NCBI GenBank assembly: GCA_001464035.1
Contig: LNEC01000006.1
Span: 1 to 64,000 of the forward strand
Length of the DNA: 64,000 nt
Reading direction: 5' to 3'
Source of the DNA: Bradyrhizobiaceae bacterium Ga0074131
Lineage (GTDB): Bacteria > Pseudomonadota > Alphaproteobacteria > Rhizobiales > Xanthobacteraceae
Shown: positions 45,058-54,151 of the stretch, piece by piece
Layout of the letters: every line of letters begins with the position of its first letter
Numbering within the stretch: position 1 is the first letter of the stretch
The notes under the pieces: generated by a model
Databases searched by the model: none
The model's input: the letters and a program-made list of their open reading frames with translations, nothing else
Told to the model about the DNA's origin: nothing
Program-made: the position numbers and the translations under genes

Positions 45058-46140
45058 CTATCGGCATCCGCTCAGCACCCCATCTTCCCGCATCATATCG
45101 ACCAGCATGCCCTCGCGCAGACCGCGATCAGCGACCCGCAGCCGCGGCAGCGGAAACGCGCCGCGGATGGCATCGAGGATGGCGCAGCCCGCCAGCACCA
45201 GATCGGCGCGCTCGATGCTGATGCAAGTATTACCGGCGCGTTCCTGATAGCTCATCCCCAGCAGGCGCGCGATGGTCGCGGTGAGATCGGCATCGCTCAT
45301 CCAGACCCCGTCGATGCGGCGGCGATCGTATCGCGCCAGGTTGAGATGCACCCCGGCCAGGGTCGTCACCGTGCCCGAGGTGCCGAGCAGGTGCATCCCG
45401 CCGAGGTCCGCGCCATACTCGGCTGCGAACGGGGCAATGTGCTGCGCGACCTTCCGCACCATCGAAGCATAGGATTGCGGCGTGACATCCTTTCCGCCGA
45501 AATACTCGGCCAGCGAGACGACGCCGAGCGGAATCGACATCCACGCCCTGATGCGGGGTGCCGCATCCTGCACTTGCGGATCGCGCTCGATCCGAACTAG
45601 TTCCGTCGATCCGCCTCCGATGTCGAACAGAAGGGCACCCCGTCCCTTCGGATCGAGCAGCGGCGAACAGCCGGTCACGGCGAGGGCCGCTTCGGTCTCG
45701 CGATCGATCACCTCGAGCCGGATTCCGGTCTCGGCAGCAACCCGCTCCATGAAACTGTCGGCGTTCGACGCCGCGCGACAGGCTTCGGTCGCAATCAGCC
45801 GCAGGCGTTTGGCCTTCCGGGAAAGGATCTTGTCGCGGCAAACGCTCAAGGCGGCAATGGCGCGGTCGATTGCGGCGTCATTGATGCAGCCGGTCGCCGA
45901 GATCCCCTCCCCGAGCCGGATGATCCGCGAGAACGAGTCGATCACGCGAAAGCCGTCGCCCGTCGGACAGGCGATCAGGAGGCGGCAATTGTTGGTGCCG
46001 AGGTCCAGCGCGGCATAGACGCCGGTTGCCACCGCCGGGGAATGGCCCGCGCCGGGCGCACCGCCGCTACTACGCGGCGGCCTTTGGCCATCGTCTCCAC
46101 GCGGCTCAAGGCCCTCGCGAAGCCGCGTGTCTTCGTTCAT
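45058..46140 (-). CDS. Ppx/GppA family phosphatase
   Basis: The 360-residue protein is of the exopolyphosphatase/guanosine pentaphosphate phosphatase family with the actin-like ATPase fold: YAALDLGTNNCRLLIA and FDIGGGSTELVRI. Only the two N-terminal domains are present, so it is a short Ppx/GppA. It may hydrolyse pppGpp or polyphosphate. The first 40 residues are disordered and variable. rlmE follows in the same direction. Confidence 0.92.
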   Translation of the reverse strand: MNEDTRLREGLEPRGDDGQRPPRSSGGAPGAGHSPAVATGVYAALDLGTNNCRLLIACPTGDGFRVIDSFSRIIRLGEGISATGCINDAAIDRAIAALSVCRDKILSRKAKRLRLIATEACRAASNADSFMERVAAETGIRLEVIDRETEAALAVTGCSPLLDPKGRGALLFDIGGGSTELVRIERDPQVQDAAPRIRAWMSIPLGVVSLAEYFGGKDVTPQSYASMVRKVAQHIAPFAAEYGADLGGMHLLGTSGTVTTLAGVHLNLARYDRRRIDGVWMSDADLTATIARLLGMSYQERAGNTCISIERADLVLAGCAILDAIRGAFPLPRLRVADRGLREGMLVDMMREDGVLSGCR

Positions 46141-46334
46141 TCAAAGTGTCTTTCCGCAGCCCCTGCGGGGCCGACGAGGAATTTCCGTTCACGGAAACTT
46201 TAGCAGTGCACAGCGGCCGCGCAACAGCCGTTCACATGCAACCATGCCCAATCAGGCGTTGTCGTTCCCATAACGGTGCGTTATCTCAGCAAAACTGCGA
46301 AAATCAAGCCGAAGTAAGCATTTCAGGTATTTCA

Positions 46335-48731
46335 ATGCAAGATCAGCCGTCTTCGACTGCTCGGGAGAACGCTATCGCACTGCAAAAATTCGGTGTCGGG
46401 CAGCCGGTTCGCCGCAGGGAGGACGACACGCTGGTGCGCGGCAAAGGCAAATATACTGACGACTTTAACTTGCCCGGCCAAGGCTATGCCTGGATCGTGC
46501 GCTCCAGCCACGCCCACGGCATCATCCGCGGCATCGACACCAAGGCTGCCAAGGCGATGCCGGGCGTACTCGGCGTGTGGACCGGAACCGATCTCGCGGC
46601 CGCCGGCTACGGACCTTTCACCTGCGGCCTGCCGCTGAAGAGCCGCGATGGCACCCCGCTCAAGCAGACCAACCGCACCGCCCTGATGACCGACAAGGTG
46701 CGGTTCGTCGGCGATCCCGTCGCTTTCGTGGTAGCCGAGACGCTGGCACAGGCGCGCGAGGCGGGCGAAGCGGTCGAAGTTAATATCGAGCCGCTTCCCG
46801 CCGTCACCGATGCCGCCGAAGCCGCCAAGCCTGGCGCCCCCCAGCTCTATGACCATATCCCCAATAACGTGGCCCTCGACTATCACTACGGCGACACCGC
46901 CGGGATCGCGACCGCATTCGCCAGCGCGGCGCATGTGACGAAGCTCGACATCGTCAATACGCGCGTTGCCGTGGTGTCGATGGAACCGCGAGTGGCGCTG
47001 GCGGCCTATGACAAGACGAGCGAGCGCCACACGCTGCAGGTTCCGACCCAGGGCGTTTCCGGCAACAAGGTGACGCTGGCGAAGATTCTCAACGTGCCGA
47101 ACGACAAGGTCCGCATCCTGACGCCCAATGTCGGCGGCTCGTTCGGGATGAAGAACGTCAACTACCCCGAATATATCTGCATCCTGCACGCCGCGAAGAC
47201 GCTCGGCCGCCCGGTGAAATGGACCGATGAACGCTCCACCAGCTTTCTCTCCGACAGCCACGGCCGCTCGCAGCTGATGCATGCCGAACTGGCGCTCGAT
47301 GCCGACGGCAAGTTCCTCGCCGTTCGGCTCGAAGGCTACGGCAATCTCGGCGCCTATATCACCGGCGTGGCGCCGGGTCCGTTGTCGCTCAACACCGGCA
47401 AGAACCTCGCCAGCGTCTACCGCACGCCGCTGCTCGGGGTCGACATCAAGACGGTGCTGACCAACACCACGCTGATGGGCGCCTATCGCGGCGCCGGACG
47501 CCCCGAGGCCAATTACTACATGGAGCGCCTGATCGATCGTGCCGCCGCCGAGATGGGCATCAGCCCGCTCACCCTGCGCAAGCGCAATTTCATCAAGCCG
47601 GCGCAAATGCCGTTCGCCGCCGCATCCGGCGTCTCCTATGACAGCGGCGATTTCCAAGGCGTGTTCAACAAGGCGCTGGAGATTTCCGATCACGCCAACT
47701 TTGCAAGACGCAGGAAAGAGAGCCGCAAGGCCGGCAAGCTGCGCGGCATCGCGGTCGGCTGCTACCTCGAGGTCACCGCGCCGCCGAGCGGCGAGCTCGG
47801 CAAGATCACGTTTGAGCCCGACGGCTCGGTGAAACTCACCACCGGCACGCTGGACTATGGTCAGGGCCACGCCACCCCGTTCGCGCAGGTGCTGTCGGCG
47901 CAACTCGGCGTGCCCTTCGACAAGATCACGCTCGAACAGAACGACAGCGACCTCGTGCGCTTCGGCAACGGCACCGGCGGCTCGCGCTCGATCACCGCGA
48001 CCGGCGCGGCCATCGTCGAGTCGTCAGCTCTGGTGATTGCCAAAGGCAAGCAGGCGGCGGCGCATCTGCTGGAGGCCGCCGAGGGCGACATCGAATTTCG
48101 CAATGGCCGATTCACCATCGCCGGCACCGACCGCTCGATCGGCATCATGGAACTCGCGCAGCGTCTGCGCGAAGGCAGGAATCCGGAGGGCGTGCCTGAT
48201 ACGCTCGACGTCGATCACGCCACCAAGGATACGCCATCGACCTTCCCCAATGGCTGCCATGTCGCGGAAGTCGAGATCGATCCCGATACCGGCGTGGCGC
48301 GCATCGTGCGCTACACCGGCGTCAGCGACTTCGGCACCATCGTCAACCCGATGATCGTCGAAGGCCAGTTGCATGGCGGGGTGGCGCAAGGCATCGGCCA
48401 GGCGCTGATGGAGGAATTCAGCTACGATGACAACGGCCAGCCGATCACGGGATCGTTCATGGACTACGCGCTGCCGCGCGCGGAAGACATTCCGCCGATG
48501 GTGGTGGGCGACCATCCCTCGCCGGCGAAGTCCAACCCGCTCGGCACCAAGGGCTGCGGCGAGGCAGGCTGCGCCGGCAGCCTGGTCGTGGTCGTCAATG
48601 CGGCGCTCGATGCACTGTCCGAATATGGCATCACGCATATCGACATGCCCCTGACCTCGGAACGGGTGTGGCGCGCGATCCAGGAAAAGAAGAAGGCGGC
48701 TCGAGGCTTTGCGCTTGGGAGTGTGAAGTAG
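46335..48731 (+). CDS. Form II CoxL-like molybdenum hydroxylase, molybdopterin-binding subunit
   Basis: The 798-residue protein has the xanthine dehydrogenase-family large subunit pattern: FGVGQPVRRREDDTLVRGKG at the start, GGSFGMKNVNYPE, and GEAGCAGS with the active Glu (about 743). The active-site loop AYRGAGR (383-389) marks the form II (not CO-oxidising AYxCSFR) group. Medium FAD and small iron-sulfur subunits, expected nearby as CoxM and CoxS, are not in the window. I chose the ATG at 46335 because the 100 preceding in-frame residues are low quality and rRNA- or shadow-like. Confidence 0.9.
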   Translation: MQDQPSSTARENAIALQKFGVGQPVRRREDDTLVRGKGKYTDDFNLPGQGYAWIVRSSHAHGIIRGIDTKAAKAMPGVLGVWTGTDLAAAGYGPFTCGLPLKSRDGTPLKQTNRTALMTDKVRFVGDPVAFVVAETLAQAREAGEAVEVNIEPLPAVTDAAEAAKPGAPQLYDHIPNNVALDYHYGDTAGIATAFASAAHVTKLDIVNTRVAVVSMEPRVALAAYDKTSERHTLQVPTQGVSGNKVTLAKILNVPNDKVRILTPNVGGSFGMKNVNYPEYICILHAAKTLGRPVKWTDERSTSFLSDSHGRSQLMHAELALDADGKFLAVRLEGYGNLGAYITGVAPGPLSLNTGKNLASVYRTPLLGVDIKTVLTNTTLMGAYRGAGRPEANYYMERLIDRAAAEMGISPLTLRKRNFIKPAQMPFAAASGVSYDSGDFQGVFNKALEISDHANFARRRKESRKAGKLRGIAVGCYLEVTAPPSGELGKITFEPDGSVKLTTGTLDYGQGHATPFAQVLSAQLGVPFDKITLEQNDSDLVRFGNGTGGSRSITATGAAIVESSALVIAKGKQAAAHLLEAAEGDIEFRNGRFTIAGTDRSIGIMELAQRLREGRNPEGVPDTLDVDHATKDTPSTFPNGCHVAEVEIDPDTGVARIVRYTGVSDFGTIVNPMIVEGQLHGGVAQGIGQALMEEFSYDDNGQPITGSFMDYALPRAEDIPPMVVGDHPSPAKSNPLGTKGCGEAGCAGSLVVVVNAALDALSEYGITHIDMPLTSERVWRAIQEKKKAARGFALGSVK

Positions 48732-48771
48732 GCTTCAAAGTACCAAGCCCACTGCCCACCAAACACACAGT

Positions 48772-48803
48772 CGTCATCGCCCGGCCTTGACCGGGCGATC
48801 CAG
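48772..48803. repeat. Short palindromic intergenic element
   Basis: TCGCCCGG (48777-48784) and CCGGGCGA (48791-48798) pair perfectly across CCTTGA, preceded by GTCA. It stands 45 bases after the CoxL-like gene; it could also slow transcription. Confidence 0.55.
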
Positions 48804-48913
48804 GGCGGATTCAACCGGTCGTCGTCGCAACACTTCGTGTATGGCCCACACGTAGGATTTCGTCGAGGCTTTCGCGTGAGAATATTATGGGCGGCACGCG
48901 CCGCTATCCGGCG

Positions 48914-49522
48914 CTAGGCCTGCTGCTTTAACGTCCGATCCAGCAGCTCCAGCCGGTCCTGGCCCCAGAAAATCTCGCCCGACGGCAGCACGTAGCTCGG
49001 CGCGCCGAACACGCCCGCCGCCAGCGCCTCCTGCGTGTACTGCTCATGCAGCGCGTCGAGTTCGGCATCGGACGGACCGCCGGCGCGCAGCGTCGCGGCG
49101 TCGAGACCGGCGCGCCGGGCGGCCGATGCGATGGTCTCGGGATTAGCGAGCGTTTCCTCGCGTTCCCATATGGCGCGCCCAAGCTCCAACGACAGTCTGT
49201 GGGCATCCGCACCTCTCAGCTTGGCCGCGATCACCAGCCGCGTCGCCGCGCTGTCATCACAGGGGAAGTATTTCGGCTCGAGGTTCAGCGGAACGCCGCG
49301 CACCTCGCGCCAGCGCTTCAACTCCATCATCCGGTAGGCGCGCCGCTGCGGCGAGCGCTTGGGCAGCGGCAGGCCGCCGGTCTGCTCGAAGATAGGTCCG
49401 AACTTGCAGGGCTTTATGTTGACGGCCACGTCGTTGCGCCGGGCGATCTCGGCGAACGGCGCGCTGCCGAGATAGGTCCAGGGCGAAGTCAGTGTCATGT
49501 AGTAATCGACGGTGACGGTCAT
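48914..49522 (-). CDS. DsbA-like 2-hydroxychromene-2-carboxylate isomerase family protein
   Basis: The 202-residue protein starts MTVTVDYYMTLTSPWTYLGSAPFAEI, the kappa-class GST/HCCA isomerase pattern, with the usual serine motif (LTSPWTYLG) in place of CxxC, and ends with GAPSYVLPSGEIFWGQDRLELLD. The family isomerises 2-hydroxychromene-2-carboxylate in naphthalene breakdown or conjugates glutathione. It follows the hotdog-protein gene by 33 bases. Confidence 0.87.
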   Translation of the reverse strand: MTVTVDYYMTLTSPWTYLGSAPFAEIARRNDVAVNIKPCKFGPIFEQTGGLPLPKRSPQRRAYRMMELKRWREVRGVPLNLEPKYFPCDDSAATRLVIAAKLRGADAHRLSLELGRAIWEREETLANPETIASAARRAGLDAATLRAGGPSDAELDALHEQYTQEALAAGVFGAPSYVLPSGEIFWGQDRLELLDRTLKQQA

Positions 49523-49555
49523 CGTCCGGCATTCCCCCAATAGATTGATCTGGAC

Positions 49556-50356
49556 CTACGCCGCAGCCTGCTCGCGCGGCTGGTAGATCGCGATGTGCCG
49601 GCAATGCGCCAGCGGCGTTTTGCCATTGGCGACCACCAAAGCGTCGAGCTCGACGAAGCGATGGCCCTTCTTGTCATAATTGCCGGTGACCTTCCCGCGG
49701 GCAGACAATTCATCGCCGATACCGGCCGCGGACAGAAGCTGCATCCTTGTGCCGACATGAATCCATGGGCCCATGATGGCGTTGTCGACCAGCACCTTGT
49801 TCATGACCCGCGGCAGCAGGCCGGGATGACCTAACCCTTCCCGCATGTAAATCGCATCAGTCTCGCGAATATCCGCCAGATATTCTCTTGCCGCGTCGGC
49901 CGCCCAGGCGCGAGGCATGGCGCCGAGCCACTTGCCTGAAGCATAGGACGTCGCGTCTACCGGCTTGCGCTCAGCCACCGCCGCGACCTCGACATAGTCG
50001 GAAAGGGAAAATGACGGCGCTGCCGGTGGCAGCGAAGCACTGCCGGTCGCGCAGAGCTCTCCGCGGCTCCCGACCTCAATCGCAAGCACGCCATTGCTTT
50101 CTTCGGCGGTGACATCGGCCAGCTCGCCGTCATAGACCGGCTTGATAAAGCGCGCATCGATCAGCCCGCGTTCGAGAAAGGCCCGGCCCCATTTGGCGAC
50201 CGGTAGATGCATCATGTAAGCCATGACGTCTACGCCGGGCACCAACCCGCCGCTAAAGCCGTAGCGCTTCGCCACCGTATCGTCGTGCATCTTGTTCTCG
50301 GAATGCTTTGAAGTGTTGTAGGCCGAGACCCGATACGGCTCGATACGGCTTTTCAT
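49556..50356 (-). CDS. Hotdog-fold (MaoC-like) protein of unknown substrate
   Basis: The 266-residue protein reads [32 protein letters not shown], which resembles the NPxHxDxxxA...G...HG motif of MaoC-type hydratases, though altered. A second, later hotdog-like half ([34 protein letters not shown]) follows. It may act as an acyl-CoA hydratase or thioesterase relative; the pairing with the isomerase gene suggests an aromatic or acyl pathway. Confidence 0.7.
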   Translation of the reverse strand: MKSRIEPYRVSAYNTSKHSENKMHDDTVAKRYGFSGGLVPGVDVMAYMMHLPVAKWGRAFLERGLIDARFIKPVYDGELADVTAEESNGVLAIEVGSRGELCATGSASLPPAAPSFSLSDYVEVAAVAERKPVDATSYASGKWLGAMPRAWAADAAREYLADIRETDAIYMREGLGHPGLLPRVMNKVLVDNAIMGPWIHVGTRMQLLSAAGIGDELSARGKVTGNYDKKGHRFVELDALVVANGKTPLAHCRHIAIYQPREQAAA

Positions 50357-50521
50357 GCCTTTTTCCCCTTATTCTGGTTGGCGTTTCTGGCCGCAATCGT
50401 ACGCGAAGAAAGGGTGGTGGCAAGCATGTTTCTGCCCGCTTTTGCTCGCATTTCCGCTGCTGATGGAGTACCACCCGCATTCTCGTGGGCGCCGCGGCGT
50501 TTCCTGTCAAAATCCCAACCG

Positions 50522-51025
50522 ATGACATTGGTCTTGAACCCCACCACCCGCATCTATGTCGACGCCGACGCCTGCCCGGTCAAAGACGAAATCTACCGCG
50601 TCGCCGCCCGCCATGGCCTGCCGGTCAGCGTCGTCGCCGGCAATTTCATCCGGGTGCCGCCGGATCCCCTGATTGAGCGGATCGCGGCGGGTTCCGGCAT
50701 GGATGCCGCCGACGACTGGATTGCGGAACGCGTCGGAAAGGGCGATATCGTCATTACCTCCGATATCCCGCTGGCGAGCCGCTGCGTGAAATCAGGCGCC
50801 GAGGTGATCGCGCCGAACGGCAAGCCGTTCACGGAGCAGTCGATCGGGATGACGCTGGCGGTCCGCAACCTGATGACCGATCTGAGATCGTCAGGAGAAG
50901 TCACCGGCGGTCCCAAAGGCTTCGCGTCGCGCGACCGCTCGGCATTCCTGTCGGCGCTCGACCAGGCCATTCGGCGCATCCAGCGCCGGCGCGCCGACCA
51001 CAACGCAAGAACAGAATTGAATTGA
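50522..51025 (+). CDS. YaiI/YqxD family protein (DUF188)
   Basis: The 167-residue protein begins [20 protein letters not shown], the family hallmark, and includes [20 protein letters not shown] and [19 protein letters not shown]. The fold is PIN-like, and the family has no proven activity. The ATG at 50522 has no strong ribosome binding site, but the conserved block begins just after it. It precedes the ABC-F gene by 6 bases. Confidence 0.9.
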   Translation: MTLVLNPTTRIYVDADACPVKDEIYRVAARHGLPVSVVAGNFIRVPPDPLIERIAAGSGMDAADDWIAERVGKGDIVITSDIPLASRCVKSGAEVIAPNGKPFTEQSIGMTLAVRNLMTDLRSSGEVTGGPKGFASRDRSAFLSALDQAIRRIQRRRADHNARTELN

Positions 51026-51031
51026 GAAGTA

Positions 51032-52840
51032 ATGGCGCCTCCTCTGATCCAGTTGAAAGACATCAAGCTGACCTTCGGCGGCACGCCGCTGCTGTCGGGC
51101 GTCGAACTGTCGGTATCCGCCGGGGAGCGCGTCTGCCTGATCGGCCGGAACGGCTCCGGCAAATCGACGCTGCTCAAGATCGCGGCGGGTTCGGTCGAGC
51201 CCGACAGCGGCAGCCGCTTCGTGCAGCCCGGCGCCACCATCCGCTATCTGCCGCAGGAGCCGGATTTCGACGGCTTTGCGACCACCCTGGCCTATGTCGA
51301 GGCGGGCCTCGGTCCCGGCGACGATCACTATCAGGCCCGCTACGTGCTGGAGCAACTCGGGCTGCACGGCGACGAAGACCCCGCCAATGTCTCCGGCGGC
51401 GAAGCCCGCCGCGCTGCGCTGGCGCGCGTGCTGGCGCCCTCGCCCGATATCCTGCTGCTGGACGAGCCCACCAACCATCTCGACCTCACCACCATCGAAT
51501 GGCTGGAAGGCGAACTCGGCAGCCGCCGCAGCGCCCTGGTCATGATCAGCCATGACCGCCGATTCATGTCCAATCTGTCGCGCTCGACCGCCTGGCTCGA
51601 TCGCGGCCAGATCAAGCAGATCGACCGCGGCTTCAGCGCATTCGAGGCCTGGCGCGACGAGGTATTGGCCGAGGAAGAGCGCGACCAGCACAAGCTCGAC
51701 CGTAAAATCGTCATGGAGGAGCATTGGCTGCGCTATGGCGTTTCCGGCCGCCGCAAGCGCAACGTCAAGCGGCTCGGCAATCTGTTTGCGTTGCGCGACC
51801 AGCGGCGCGACTATCGCGGCGCCGCAGGCAATGCCAACCTCGCCGCGTCCGAAGCCGACAAATCCGGCAAGCTGATCATCGAAGCCAAGGGCATTGGCCG
51901 TACCTATGGCGACCGCAAGATCGTCGACGGCTTCTCGATCCGGGTGCAGCGCGGCGACCGCATCGGCATCGTCGGGCCGAACGGCGCCGGAAAGACCACG
52001 CTGATCGAGATGCTGACCGGCGGCAGTCCGCCCGACAGCGGCACCATCCGGTTCGGCGCCAATATCGAAATGGCGACGCTCGACCAGCATCGCGAGAGCC
52101 TCGACCCGAAGTCGACGCTGGCCGACGCCCTCACCGGTGGCGGCAGTGACAATGTGATGGTCGGCGGCAAGCCGAAGCACGTGGTCAGCTACATGAAGGA
52201 CTTCCTGTTCGCACAGGAGCAGATGCGCACGCCGCTCGAAGTGCTTTCCGGCGGCGAGCGCGGCCGGTTGATGCTGGCCCGCGCGCTGGCAAAGCCCTCC
52301 AACCTCCTGGTGCTGGACGAGCCGACCAACGACCTCGATCTCGAAACCCTCGACGTGCTCGAGGAAATGCTCGGCGACTACGAGGGCACCGTGATGCTGA
52401 TCAGCCATGACCGCGACTTTCTCGACCGCGTCGTGACCTCGGTGATCGCGCCCGAGGGCGACGGCCGCTGGGTCGAATATGCCGGCGGCTATACCGACAT
52501 GCTGGCGCAGCGCGGCGCCGACCTGAAGCGCGAAGCGGTCAAGGCCGACGCCGAGGAGAAAAAAGAAACCAAGGGCGGCGCGCCTTCGACCGCGGCGAAA
52601 CGCAAGCTCAATTTCAAGGACAAGCACGCGCTGGAGACGCTGCCGAAGACGATTGCCAGGCTGCAGGCGGAGATCGCCAAACAGCAGCGGCATCTTGACG
52701 ATCCCAATCTTTACAAGAAGGATCGCAAGAAATTCGACCTGTGTTCGGCAGCCCTCTCGACCGCGCAGAAGGAGCTGGAGGCCGCCGAAGATAAGTGGCT
52801 GGAGCTCGAAGTGCTGCGCGAAGAGATCGAGCAGGCCTGA
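51032..52840 (+). CDS. ABC-F family ATP-binding protein (Uup-like)
   Basis: The 602-residue protein carries two ATPase domains (Walker A GRNGSGKST and GPNGAGKTT, signatures SGGEARR and LSGGERGR, Walker B LLLDEPTNHLDL and LVLDEPTNDLDL), no membrane part, and a charged C-terminal tail from about residue 520 (coiled coil). This is the Uup type of ABC-F, a ribosome-associated factor. It forms a unit with YaiI and perhaps the DSD1-type gene downstream. Confidence 0.93.
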   Translation: MAPPLIQLKDIKLTFGGTPLLSGVELSVSAGERVCLIGRNGSGKSTLLKIAAGSVEPDSGSRFVQPGATIRYLPQEPDFDGFATTLAYVEAGLGPGDDHYQARYVLEQLGLHGDEDPANVSGGEARRAALARVLAPSPDILLLDEPTNHLDLTTIEWLEGELGSRRSALVMISHDRRFMSNLSRSTAWLDRGQIKQIDRGFSAFEAWRDEVLAEEERDQHKLDRKIVMEEHWLRYGVSGRRKRNVKRLGNLFALRDQRRDYRGAAGNANLAASEADKSGKLIIEAKGIGRTYGDRKIVDGFSIRVQRGDRIGIVGPNGAGKTTLIEMLTGGSPPDSGTIRFGANIEMATLDQHRESLDPKSTLADALTGGGSDNVMVGGKPKHVVSYMKDFLFAQEQMRTPLEVLSGGERGRLMLARALAKPSNLLVLDEPTNDLDLETLDVLEEMLGDYEGTVMLISHDRDFLDRVVTSVIAPEGDGRWVEYAGGYTDMLAQRGADLKREAVKADAEEKKETKGGAPSTAAKRKLNFKDKHALETLPKTIARLQAEIAKQQRHLDDPNLYKKDRKKFDLCSAALSTAQKELEAAEDKWLELEVLREEIEQA

Positions 52841-52852
52841 GGACAATTCCAC

Positions 52853-52938
52853 CGTCACTGCGAGGCGCCCTTGCGACGAAGCAATCCATTCTTCCTTTCC
52901 GGTGCGAAATGGATTGCTTCGCTGCGCTCGCAATGACG
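52853..52938. repeat. Palindromic repeat element with perfect 13-bp arms
   Basis: CGAAGCAATCCAT (52877-52889) and ATGGATTGCTTCG (52909-52921) are perfect inverted copies with a 19-base loop, and the element ends with CGTCA...TGACG. It is the fullest copy of the ATGGATTGCTTCGC family in the window. Confidence 0.75.
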
Positions 52939-52965
52939 AGGAGGCAAAACACGGAGTCTACGCCG

Positions 52966-54045
52966 ATGACCACGCCCCTCGCCGCCAAAATCGCCCGCGA
53001 ATACGGCACGCCCGCCGCCGTCATCGATATGGACCGGGTCGAGCGCAACATCGCGCGGATCCAGGCCGCCTGCGATGCAGCCGGAGTCGCCAACCGGCCG
53101 CACATCAAGACCCATAAGAGCCCGATGCTGGCAAGGATGCAGGTGGCCGCCGGCGCCCGTGGGATCACCTGCCAGAAGCTCGGCGAAGCGGAGGTGATGG
53201 CCAACGCCGGCATCGACGACATCCTGATCAGCTACAATCTGATCGGCGACGAAAAGATGGCGCGCCTCGCCGCGCTGCAGGCCAAAGCCAACATGACGGT
53301 CGCCGCCGACAATTCGACCGTGATATCAGGCCTGCCGCGAGCGGCGGCCGCTTCCGGTCGTCCACTATCGGTGGTGGTCGAATGCGACACCGGACGCAAG
53401 CGCGCCGGGGTCGAAACCCCCGCGGAAGCCGTCGCGCTGGCGCGCGAGATCGCGGCGTCGACGGGATTGCAGTTCGCGGGTTTCATGCTGTATCCGACCG
53501 AGACCGGCTGGAGCGACGCGCAGAAGTTCTACGACGAGGCGTTGGCCGGCCTGCGCGCCCACGGACTCGACGCCGCCATGGTTTCGACCGGCGGCACGCC
53601 AAATATGAAGAATGTCGGGAAACTCAAGGGCGCCACCGAGCACCGGCCCGGCACTTACATCTACAATGACCGGATGCAGGTCGCTGCCGGCGTCGCTGGC
53701 TGGGACGACTGCGCGCTCAGCATCTATTCCACCGTGGTCAGCCGCGCCGGCCCCGATCGCGGCATTCTCGACGCCGGCTCGAAGACGCTGACGTCGGATA
53801 CCGGCGGACTCGACGGCCACGGCCTGATCCTCGAACACCCCGAAGCCAAGATTGCCCGCTTCGCCGAGGAACACGGCTTTCTCGACCTGACCCGCAGCAA
53901 CACCCGCCCCCATGTCGGCGACGTCGTGCGGATCGTCCCGAACCATGTCTGCGTCGTCGTCAACATGATGGACGAGGTGGTGATGGTGCGCGGCGAGGAG
54001 ATCATCGGCACACTCCAGGTGGCGGCGCGGGGGAAGCTGCGGTAG
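52966..54045 (+). CDS. DSD1 family PLP-dependent enzyme (D-threonine aldolase/D-serine dehydratase-like)
   Basis: The 359-residue protein has an alanine racemase-like barrel with the PLP lysine in RPHIKTHKSP, then VVECDTGRKRAG and the C-terminal domain with HVGDVVRIVPNHVC, which holds the His-Cys metal site of D-serine dehydratase/D-threonine aldolase. The ATG at 52966 follows the repeat element and GGAGTC. The exact substrate among D-3-hydroxy amino acids is not clear. Confidence 0.88.
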   Translation: MTTPLAAKIAREYGTPAAVIDMDRVERNIARIQAACDAAGVANRPHIKTHKSPMLARMQVAAGARGITCQKLGEAEVMANAGIDDILISYNLIGDEKMARLAALQAKANMTVAADNSTVISGLPRAAAASGRPLSVVVECDTGRKRAGVETPAEAVALAREIAASTGLQFAGFMLYPTETGWSDAQKFYDEALAGLRAHGLDAAMVSTGGTPNMKNVGKLKGATEHRPGTYIYNDRMQVAAGVAGWDDCALSIYSTVVSRAGPDRGILDAGSKTLTSDTGGLDGHGLILEHPEAKIARFAEEHGFLDLTRSNTRPHVGDVVRIVPNHVCVVVNMMDEVVMVRGEEIIGTLQVAARGKLR

Positions 54046-54055
54046 CTCTGATGCC

Positions 54056-54125
54056 GATTTGTAGGGTGGACAGAGGCGCTGTTGCGCCGTGCCCGCCATC
54101 TGTCGGCAAGTCGTGAATGTTGATG
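54056..54125. repeat. Intergenic element (GTAGGGTGG type)
   Basis: GTAGGGTGGACAGAGGCGC, GTTGCGCCGTGCCCGCC in opposite sense is typical of the short GTAGGGTGG(GC)AAAGGCG elements in Bradyrhizobium, from memory. Confidence 0.35.
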
Positions 54126-54151
54126 GTGGGCAGGCTCCGCTTTAATGGTTG

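Noticed and set aside
46026..46334. 103-residue N-terminal extension of the CoxL-like protein
   Set aside because: It overlaps the ppx/gppA gene on the other strand and reads like low-quality sequence; the family starts near the ATG at 46335.
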